Source: Halomonas halophila (lineage in GTDB: Bacteria > Pseudomonadota > Gammaproteobacteria > Pseudomonadales > Halomonadaceae). From it: a DNA stretch of 6,173 nt. The stretch spans positions 1-6,173 of the forward strand of contig DJIP01000062.1 of NCBI GenBank assembly GCA_002433675.1, read 5' to 3'. Under the pieces are notes generated by a model. That model was not told the DNA's origin and searched no databases. It saw only the letters and a program-made list of their open reading frames with translations. The first letter of the stretch is position 1, and the number at the start of each line of letters is the position of its first letter. Below, piece after piece: positions 1 through 4,740 of the stretch. A program made the translations under genes and the position numbers.

Positions 1-413
1 TCGGGATAGCCGCGCTTGCGCATCTCGGGGATACCCAGCTTGCCGATGGCGGCGCTGGTGGCAGGCGACGAGCCGGACAGGGCGGCGAAGATCGAGCAGG
101 CGCCGATATTGGAAATGGCCAGTCCCCCCGGCACCTTGCCGAGCCACAGGTCCAGCGAACGGTAGAGGTCACGACCGGTGGGCGAGGAGGCCACGGCAGC
201 GCCCATCAGGATGAACATCGGGATGGCGACGAAGCCGAACGACGCCAGGCTGCCGAAGAAGGTCTCGCCGAAGTAGGTCAGTTCGCTGACGCCCCGGTCC
301 ATCACCAGGGCGGCGAGGGATACGCCGCCGAGGGCGAAGGCGATGGGCGTGCCGATGGCCATCAGCACGAACAGGGCGGTAACGATAAGGATGCCACTGG
401 TAACCGGATCCAT
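1..413 (-). CDS. dctM: TRAP transporter large permease subunit DctM, N-terminal part (runs off left edge)
   Basis: This is the first 137 residues of the large membrane subunit of a tripartite ATP-independent periplasmic (TRAP) transporter, which forms the ion-coupled translocation channel in the inner membrane. The rest (the family is usually about 425-450 residues) lies beyond the window. Visible are a hydrophobic first segment at residues 5-37, another around 50-77 containing IPMFILMG, and the family signature at about 95-137: PGGLAISN, then FAALSGSSPATSAAIG, then IPEMRKRGYP. The ATG at 413-411 is chosen because GGGAGGAG (428-421) lies 7 bases upstream, and because this ATG overlaps the dctQ stop codon by one base (TGATG), a standard translational-coupling arrangement. 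Family assignment is firm. The transported solute cannot be read from this subunit. Confidence 0.95.
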   Translation of the reverse strand, partial: MDPVTSGILIVTALFVLMAIGTPIAFALGGVSLAALVMDRGVSELTYFGETFFGSLASFGFVAIPMFILMGAAVASSPTGRDLYRSLDLWLGKVPGGLAISNIGACSIFAALSGSSPATSAAIGKLGIPEMRKRGYP

Positions 414-970
414 CAGCGTGCTCCTCCCAGAATTTCCGCCAGGTACTGCAGCGCCAGCAGGGTAGAGCCCAGCGCCAGCGGCACCAGCGCCGGCCACAGC
501 GGCGGATTCCACACCGTGCCGGTGGTCCAGCCGCCGTGGTAGGCCTCGAGCAGGTAGAGCCAGGAGCCGTACGCCAGGGCAATGCAGAAGGCCAGGCCGC
601 ACAGCGAGGCGATCAGGTTCATGGCGCACTTGATGCCGCCCTTGAGCGCATCGGGCAGCACCGTGACCGCCACCTGGCCGCCGGTCAGCAGCACATAGGG
701 AGCGCCCAGCAGCATGGCACCGGTGATCGAGAAGATCGCGAATTCGGTCTGCCAGGTGGTGCTTTCACCGAGCAGGTAGCGCACGAAGATCATGTGGCAG
801 ACCGCCAGCACGCCAGCAAAGAGGGCGGCACCGGCGACTACCGCCATAGCGATGGATAGCCGGTCCATCAGCCGACAGAAAGCGCCCACCGGGCCGGATG
901 CGTGTCGCCGGGAACCGTGGGCTGCGGGAGCAGAGACGTGTGGGGGAGAGTGGGACGGTGTGTGTGACAT
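413..970 (-). CDS. dctQ: TRAP transporter small permease subunit DctQ
   Basis: Small membrane subunit of the TRAP transporter, 185 residues, which pairs with DctM in the inner membrane. Four hydrophobic helices can be seen, at about residues 38-62, 74-98, 114-139 and 155-180. Between the first two is the family signature, with R64 and YLLGESTTW followed by Q-T-E (RxxLgxsxxWxxE pattern). The first 30 residues are an unusual Ser/Pro/His-rich cytosolic tail with five His. The ATG at 970 is preferred because GGAGG (979-975) lies 4 bases upstream. An in-frame TTG at 994 would add eight residues but has no comparable ribosome site. The gene follows dctP after 67 bp and its stop overlaps the dctM start. 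Its Shine-Dalgarno can pair with sequence just after the dctP stop (see the structure at 978-1036). Confidence 0.93.
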   Translation of the reverse strand: MSHTPSHSPPHVSAPAAHGSRRHASGPVGAFCRLMDRLSIAMAVVAGAALFAGVLAVCHMIFVRYLLGESTTWQTEFAIFSITGAMLLGAPYVLLTGGQVAVTVLPDALKGGIKCAMNLIASLCGLAFCIALAYGSWLYLLEAYHGGWTTGTVWNPPLWPALVPLALGSTLLALQYLAEILGGAR

Positions 971-977
971 GGAGCCT

Positions 978-1036
978 CCGAGGTGACACGACAACGACGA
1001 GCGACGAGGCGCGGCCAGCGGCCGCGCCCACCTCGG
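978..1036 (-). promoter_or_regulatory. Nested intergenic RNA structure between dctP and dctQ
   Basis: In the minus-strand transcript two perfect inverted repeats are nested. The inner one is a 9-bp, all-G/C stem with a 3-base loop (arms 1028-1020 and 1016-1008, loop 1019-1017). The outer one is an 8-bp helix: CCGAGGTG at 1036-1029, starting one base after the dctP stop, pairs with CACCTCGG at 985-978, whose last two bases are the first two of the dctQ GGAGG site. The inner hairpin lacks a following U-run, so it does not look like an efficient intrinsic terminator. Known parallels suggest 3' protection of the binding-protein mRNA so that more DctP than DctQM is made. The outer helix could also tie dctQ initiation to dctP translation. 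The pairing is seen in the sequence; the role is inferred. Confidence 0.6.
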
Positions 1037-1037
1037 T

Positions 1038-2033
1038 CTATTCCACCGCCAGGGCGGCGTCGATCAGTGCCTGGCCGTTGTCGACGTTCTCGGCGAAGCT
1101 CTTGTAGGCGCTCTCTTTTGCCACCTCGAGCCAGGCGTCGTAGTCCTCCTGGGACATCTGGACCACCTCGACGCCGTTTTCCTCGAACACCTCCACCATG
1201 GTCTGGTCGAGCTGGGCGGCCTGTTCGGCGAAGTACGCCTCGGCCTTCTCGCCGGCGTCCATCAGTGCCTGCTGCTGCTCTTCGTTGAGCCCGTTCCAGC
1301 TCTGCTCGGAGATCAGGATCGGTTCGTACATGAACCACAGGGCGTTCTCGCCCGGCGCCGTCAGGCAGTTGACCTGCTCGTAGATGCGATAGGAGACGAA
1401 GGAACCCGACGAGGTGTTGGCGCCGTCGAGCACGCCGGTCTGCATGGCGGTGTAGATCTCCGACGAGGGCATCGAGGCGATGGAGGCGCCGGCGGTGGCC
1501 AGCATCTCGTCGAAGGCCGGGCCAGCCGCGCGCATGGTCTGGCCCTGCACGGTGTCGGGCGAGGTGATGCACTGCTGGTTGGAGGCAAAACCGCCGGCCA
1601 GCCAGGCGTCGGCCAGCACGCGAGCGCCGGCGTCCTCGATCACCTGCTTGATCATGTCCATGAATTCGGAGTCGTTGAGGCGCTGGGCGCGCTCGTGATT
1701 ACGCACCAGACCCGGCATCAGAGTGGCCGAGAATTCGGGATGGCGACCGCTGGCGTAGTCCAGCGGCAGCGAGGTCATGTCCAGGCGGCCGCGTACCAGC
1801 GCGCCCCACTGCTCCTTGGCCTTGAACAGCGACTGGCCGGGATAGACCTGCAGGGCCAGGTCGACGCCGGCGGCCTCGACCTCCTTGGCCATCAACTGAA
1901 CCATTTCGTCGCGTACGTCGCCCTGGCCACCGGGAAACTGGTGGGACACGCGCAGGGTGGTCTCGGCGCTGGCGATGGATGTGCTGGCGGCGGCGATGGC
2001 GGCGACGGCGAGAGTGAGAGCTTGGCGTTTCAT
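1038..2033 (-). CDS. dctP: TRAP transporter substrate-binding protein DctP
   Basis: Periplasmic solute-binding protein of the TRAP system, 331 residues, normal for the family. Residues 1-23 form a Sec signal peptide (MKRQ basic start, Ala-rich core, ASA|E cleavage site). The mature protein begins ETTLRVSHQFPGG. Family marks include R168 in GQTMRAAGPAF (position of the conserved Arg that normally grips a carboxylate group), PSSEIYTAMQTGVLDG at 189-204, and a Glu/Gln-rich C-terminal helical part. Two cysteines, C155 and C223, are the only ones in the mature chain and could form a disulfide. The start at 2033 is chosen over the in-frame ATG at 2168 because it begins the signal peptide and has GAGGAG (2044-2039) 5 bases upstream. 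Substrate unknown; a carboxylate is the usual guess for a retained Arg. It lies first in the operon, opposite a GntR/FCD regulator. Confidence 0.95.
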   Translation of the reverse strand: MKRQALTLAVAAIAAASTSIASAETTLRVSHQFPGGQGDVRDEMVQLMAKEVEAAGVDLALQVYPGQSLFKAKEQWGALVRGRLDMTSLPLDYASGRHPEFSATLMPGLVRNHERAQRLNDSEFMDMIKQVIEDAGARVLADAWLAGGFASNQQCITSPDTVQGQTMRAAGPAFDEMLATAGASIASMPSSEIYTAMQTGVLDGANTSSGSFVSYRIYEQVNCLTAPGENALWFMYEPILISEQSWNGLNEEQQQALMDAGEKAEAYFAEQAAQLDQTMVEVFEENGVEVVQMSQEDYDAWLEVAKESAYKSFAENVDNGQALIDAALAVE

Positions 2034-2060
2034 GGTGACTCCTCGAGGCGTTGTTGTTGT

Positions 2061-2123
2061 GATGATCGTTATAGTGAGCGTGATGGTCGTTGTAGTGAGC
2101 GTGATGGTCAGTGTCGTGGTGGG
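2061..2123 (-). repeat. 21-bp tandem repeat in the dctP leader
   Basis: Two near-identical 21-bp units (2061-2081 and 2082-2102) differ at 2 positions (A/G changes). A third, decayed copy follows at 2103-2123, sharing its first seven bases (GATGGTC) and then drifting. On the dctP mRNA the units are A/C-rich and G-poor, and they run into an ACAACAACAAC stretch at 2060-2050 just before the ribosome site, so this part of the leader should be unstructured. The unit is two helical turns long, the same as the operator spacing further upstream. Function unknown: it may be an unstructured ribosome-loading region, a protein-binding array, or simple slippage sequence. Confidence 0.75.
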
Positions 2124-2131
2124 TGGATAAA

Positions 2132-2149
2132 CGCGCCGAGGTCGGCGCG
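2132..2149 (-). promoter_or_regulatory. GC-rich hairpin in the dctP 5' leader, attenuator-like
   Basis: CGCGCCGA (2132-2139) and TCGGCGCG (2142-2149) are perfect inverted repeats separated by GG; in RNA this would be about 7 bp with a 4-base loop. On the minus strand the stem is followed directly by TTTAT (2131-2127), a short U-rich stretch, so it could act as a weak terminator or attenuator in the dctP leader, or as a 5'-end stabilising stem. On the plus strand no U-run follows. The inverted repeat is certain; the role is inferred. Confidence 0.5.
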
Positions 2150-2157
2150 GGGGGTGG

Positions 2158-2185
2158 AGGTCAAACATTTTTTATCTGCTATGAT
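2158..2185 (+). promoter_or_regulatory. Candidate promoter for the GntR-family gene
   Basis: On the plus strand TATGAT (2180-2185) matches five of six -10 consensus bases. A poor -35, AGGTCA (2158-2163, 3 of 6), lies 16 bases upstream. The -10 overlaps the left end of palindrome O1, so the regulator would repress its own gene. The resulting leader would be about 140 bases. The -10 is convincing, the -35 is not. Confidence 0.4.
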
Positions 2186-2195
2186 GTATACATCA
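2182..2195. promoter_or_regulatory. Perfect palindromic operator O1 (GntR/FCD type)
   Basis: TGATGTATACATCA is a perfect 14-bp palindrome in the divergent dctP/gntR region. Its core TGTATACA fits the TNGTNNACNA pattern typical of operators of FCD-type GntR regulators such as LldR and related proteins. The regulator encoded next door (2334-3029) belongs to that subfamily. The site overlaps the -10 candidates on both strands, so occupancy should block transcription both ways. The palindrome is seen directly; the binding protein is inferred from subfamily knowledge and gene position. Confidence 0.8.
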
Positions 2196-2221
2196 ATAGC
2201 CAGCATGTATATCGCTGTCAA
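2193..2221 (-). promoter_or_regulatory. Candidate sigma70 promoter for dctPQM
   Basis: On the minus strand a perfect -35 TTGACA (2221-2216) is followed by a 17-base spacer and the weak -10 TATTGA (2198-2193, 3 of 6). Transcription would start near 2186, inside palindrome O1, giving a dctP leader of about 150 bases. An overlapping alternative is TTGATG (2196-2191), 16 bases, then TAAAAA (2174-2169). In either case O1 overlaps promoter elements, which fits repression. A weak -10 beside a perfect -35 leaves room for an activator. Confidence 0.5.
2205..2214. promoter_or_regulatory. Imperfect second operator O2
   Basis: ATGTATATCG matches the O1 core ATGTATACAT at 7 of 10 positions and starts exactly 21 bp from it, two helical turns, so both would face the same side of the DNA. 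It lies in the spacer of the proposed dctP promoter, between the -35 and -10. The left half is intact and the right half is degenerate, suggesting a weaker site filled cooperatively. Inferred from similarity and spacing only. Confidence 0.45.
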
Positions 2222-2309
2222 TTCGTGGGGCTTAGACCATGGTGGAGTGAGGGCGCCTAGGGGGCAGCCGCGCAGAGGCAGGATATGCTGCAACGATTCG
2301 AGTTCAGCC

Positions 2310-2331
2310 AAGGGACAGCCAGGGGACAGCC
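2310..2331 (+). repeat. 11-bp tandem duplication carrying the GntR-gene ribosome site
   Basis: AAGGGACAGCC (2310-2320) is followed directly by AGGGGACAGCC (2321-2331), identical at 10 of 11 positions. Each copy contains an AGGG-type Shine-Dalgarno core. The second (AGGGG, 2321-2325) sits 8 bases before the ATG at 2334 and supports that start. The first is 11 bases further away and too distant to act alone. Confidence 0.7.
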
Positions 2332-2333
2332 AT

Positions 2334-3029
2334 ATGAGCAAAAAGCCCTCCAACGCCCAGCGTCTGCGGGATTCGCTAGAGGACGACATCATCAATGGTC
2401 GGCGCACACCGGGTGAGCGACTGGACCCCGAGGAGCTGTGCAGGACCTATCAGGTATCGCGCACCCCGGTGCGCGAGGCCATCCAGCAGCTGGTGGCCAG
2501 CGGTCTGGTGACGGTCTACCCCAAGAAGGGCACCTTTGTCGCAAGGCTAGGGCTCGAGCGCCTGATCGAGATGTTCGAGGTAATGGCCGAACTCGAAGGC
2601 ATGTGCGGCCGACTGGCGGCGCGGCGAATCTCCGCCGATGAACTCAAGGCCCTGCGCGACGCCTTCGAAGGATGTCGCCGCGCCGGCGAGACCGGCGATA
2701 GCGATGACTACTATTACGAGAACGAAGCCTTCCACAGCGTCATCTATCAGGCCAGCCACAACGCCTTTCTGGCCGAAGAGGCCCAGACCCTCAAGCAGCG
2801 GCTCAAGCCCTATCGACGCCTGCAATTGCAGGTACGTTCGCGCATGCAGAGCTCGCTCGATGAACATCGTGAGGTGCTCCAGGCCATCGAAGCCGGTGAC
2901 GCCGAGCGCGCCGAGCGCATCCTGCGTGACCACGTGCTGATCCAGGGCGAGCGCTTCAGCGATTTTGTCTCCAGCGTGCGCAAGCTGGAGGCGGGAGGGG
3001 GCGAGTTGCGTGCCACTGTGTCGAACTAG
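2334..3029 (+). CDS. GntR-family transcriptional regulator, FCD subfamily
   Basis: Probable local repressor of the divergent TRAP operon and of itself, 231 residues, normal for the family. The N-terminal winged helix-turn-helix spans about residues 5-70, with the hallmark SRTPVREAIQQLVASGLV at 42-59 and wing YPKKGTFV at 62-69. The helical FCD ligand domain spans about 73-215. Of the usual FCD metal ligands, three His are in place (H134 in NEAFH, H178 in DEHRE, H200 in RDHV), but the Asp four residues before the first His is Asn (N130). ATG 2334 is chosen for the Shine-Dalgarno 8 bases upstream and the fit to family length. The frame is open upstream (ATG at 2205) but that stretch has no family resemblance. 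The effector is probably the transported solute or a derivative; this is inferred from gene neighbourhood, not residues. Confidence 0.93.
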   Translation: MSKKPSNAQRLRDSLEDDIINGRRTPGERLDPEELCRTYQVSRTPVREAIQQLVASGLVTVYPKKGTFVARLGLERLIEMFEVMAELEGMCGRLAARRISADELKALRDAFEGCRRAGETGDSDDYYYENEAFHSVIYQASHNAFLAEEAQTLKQRLKPYRRLQLQVRSRMQSSLDEHREVLQAIEAGDAERAERILRDHVLIQGERFSDFVSSVRKLEAGGGELRATVSN

Positions 3030-3059
3030 TCGGGCTCTGCCGCACCGGGATGGTGGCGT

Positions 3060-3126
3060 TGGCAAGCAATGTCGCTTGACGACCCCCACAGGCAGGGCCG
3101 AGGGTAGTCGGCATCTCCACTTGCCA
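3060..3126. repeat. Inverted repeats in the gntR-selO gap
   Basis: The 114-bp gap between the regulator and selO holds a 7-bp inverted repeat, TGGCAAG (3060-3066) and CTTGCCA (3120-3126), with a small CAAGC/GCTTG hairpin (3063-3078) inside it. There is no T-run, so this is not a convincing intrinsic terminator. No good promoter for selO was found here; read-through from the regulator gene is possible. Confidence 0.3.
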
Positions 3127-3143
3127 GCCTGAGGTAGCAGCCC

Positions 3144-4667
3144 ATGTTTCCTGCCTTTTCCGGGCGCTATGCGTCCCTGCCCGATCGCATGCGCGCCGAG
3201 ATGGCGCCGACCCCTGTGGCGGCGCCGCGTCTGCTGGCCTTCAATCGTCCCTTGGCCGAGGCGCTGGGCTTCGACCTTGACGCCTTCGACGCGACCCGTG
3301 CCGCCGAGGTGCTGGGCGGCAACGCCGTGCCCGACGGGGCGACGCCGATCGCCGCGGCCTACGCCGGGCATCAGTTCGGCAACTTCGTGCCACAGCTCGG
3401 CGATGGTCGGGCAATCCTGCTGGGCGAGCTTGCCCATCGTGACGGCGGCCTGCGCGAGGTCCAGCTCAAGGGTGCCGGGCGCACGCCCTTTTCCCGCGGC
3501 GGCGACGGACGCGCGCCGATTGGCCCGGTGCTGCGCGAGTATCTGGTGTCAGAAGCCATGGCCGCCCTGGGGGTGCCCACCACCCGGGCGCTGGCGGCGG
3601 TGGCCAGCGGCGAGCAGGTGGTGCGCCAGATGGTGGAGCCCGGGGCGGTACTGACCCGGGTAGCCTCGAGCCATGTGCGGGTCGGCACCTTTCAGTACTT
3701 CGCCGCCCGCCGTGACAGCGAGGCGCTGTCGCTGCTGGTGGACTTCTGTATCGAGCGTCACTACCCCGAGCTGGCCGACTTGCCCGAGGCCGAGCGGGCG
3801 CTGGCGCTGCTCGAGGCGGTGGTCGAGCGCCAGGCCAGCCTGGTCGCCCAGTGGAAGGGACTCGGTTTTATTCATGGGGTAATGAACACCGACAACTGCG
3901 CGATCTCGGGGGAGACCATCGACTATGGTCCCTGCGCCTTCATGGACGCCTTTCACCCGCACAGGGTGTTCAGCTCCATCGACGAGCGCGGGCGCTACGC
4001 CTGGGACAACCAGCCGGCCATCGCCCAGTGGAACCTGGCGCGCCTGGCCGAGACGCTGCTGCCGTTGATCAGCGACGATCAGGAGCGAGCGGTGGCGCTG
4101 GCCACCGAGGCCATCGAGGCCTTCGCCGAGTGCCATGACGCCGCCTGGACGGCGGTGCTGCGTGCCAAGCTGGGGCTCGAGGGCAGTGGTTCGGAAAGCG
4201 ACCCGGAAAGCCGCTCGACTGACGGCGAGGGGGGGCCGTTGGCAGACGAGGACCTGGCCCTGGGCGAGGACTTCCTCAAGGCCATGGAAGAGGGCAGTGC
4301 CGACTTCACCCTGAGCTTTGCCCATCTGTCCCGGGCGCTCGCCGGTGATGAGGCAGCGCTTGTGCAAGGTTTTGAGCGCAGTGGCAGGCTCGAGGCCTGG
4401 TTGCCGCGCTGGCGAGAGCGCCTGGCCCGAGAGGGTGTCTCCGACGAGGTTGTCGGCGCGCGCCTGGCGTCCGCCAACCCCCAGGTGATACCGCGCAACC
4501 ATCAGGTGGAGAGGGCCATTCGCGCCGCCACCGATGACGATGACCTGAGCGTTTTCGAAACGTTGCTTGCCGCGCTGACCCAGCCCTACCAGACTCCGGA
4601 CGATGCCAGCCTGCTGGCCCCTCCCGGTCGCGACGAGCGGGTGCTTCGGACCTTCTGCGGTACCTGA
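3144..4667 (+). CDS. selO: Protein adenylyltransferase SelO (YdiU family)
   Basis: Pseudokinase-fold enzyme that transfers AMP from ATP to Ser/Thr/Tyr hydroxyls of proteins; in E. coli it is tied to oxidative-stress resistance. At 507 residues it is somewhat longer than the E. coli protein (about 480). The hallmark regions are intact: QLGDGRA at 84-90, K109 in [18 protein letters not shown]132, [11 protein letters not shown] with R172 and R179 (AMPylase phosphate-binding arginines), HGVMNTDN at 244-251 with D250 and N251, and DYGP with metal-binding D260. [12 protein letters not shown] lies at 445-456. The chain ends FCGT, keeping C505 where eukaryotic SelO has selenocysteine. Extra length comes largely from an acidic, Ser/Gly-rich insert at about 345-370. 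ATG 3144 has GAGGT 8 bases upstream. It stands 114 bp after the regulator gene with no clear promoter of its own. Confidence 0.96.
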   Translation: MFPAFSGRYASLPDRMRAEMAPTPVAAPRLLAFNRPLAEALGFDLDAFDATRAAEVLGGNAVPDGATPIAAAYAGHQFGNFVPQLGDGRAILLGELAHRDGGLREVQLKGAGRTPFSRGGDGRAPIGPVLREYLVSEAMAALGVPTTRALAAVASGEQVVRQMVEPGAVLTRVASSHVRVGTFQYFAARRDSEALSLLVDFCIERHYPELADLPEAERALALLEAVVERQASLVAQWKGLGFIHGVMNTDNCAISGETIDYGPCAFMDAFHPHRVFSSIDERGRYAWDNQPAIAQWNLARLAETLLPLISDDQERAVALATEAIEAFAECHDAAWTAVLRAKLGLEGSGSESDPESRSTDGEGGPLADEDLALGEDFLKAMEEGSADFTLSFAHLSRALAGDEAALVQGFERSGRLEAWLPRWRERLAREGVSDEVVGARLASANPQVIPRNHQVERAIRAATDDDDLSVFETLLAALTQPYQTPDDASLLAPPGRDERVLRTFCGT

Positions 4668-4671
4668 AGGA

Positions 4672-4699
4672 CCCCACAGGCGCCATCGCCACCGGTGGG
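4672..4699. terminator. Possible weak hairpin between convergent selO and kinase genes
   Basis: In the 73-bp convergent gap, CCCAC (4673-4677) can pair with GTGGG (4695-4699), and inside it GGCG (4679-4682) with CGCC (4687-4690), giving an interrupted stem. No T-run follows on either strand, so a role as a shared terminator is only a guess based on position between two converging genes. Confidence 0.25.
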
Positions 4700-4740
4700 T
4701 CGCTCGCCAGCAGGACTTACGCCAGCACGGCTCGCGCCGG

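Noticed and set aside
971..994. TTG start for dctQ at 994
   Set aside because: The ATG at 970 has a GGAGG site; the TTG has none and would place the ribosome site inside the gene.
2061..2123. Tandem repeats as a CRISPR array
   Set aside because: The units are directly adjacent with no spacers, only two to three copies exist, and no cas gene is near.
2034..2168. N-terminal extension of DctP from the in-frame ATG at 2168, giving a Thr-rich leader
   Set aside because: The extension would bury the signal peptide 45 residues inside, has no ribosome site, and its Thr-rich sequence is just the translation of the 21-bp repeats.
1695..2333. Long in-frame extension of the GntR-family gene antisense to dctP
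   Set aside because: The frame is merely open; it overlaps dctP and the operators, and the encoded sequence has no regulator features. The family-length start with a Shine-Dalgarno is at 2334.
3076..3081. TTGACG as a -35 for selO
   Set aside because: No acceptable -10 lies 15-19 bases downstream; the sequence there is G-rich.
3549..4502. 317-residue open frame antisense to selO, and other long frames opposite the kinase and the regulator
   Set aside because: These are shadows of codon bias in GC-rich genes. Their translations lack recognisable domains, while the opposite strand encodes complete conserved proteins.
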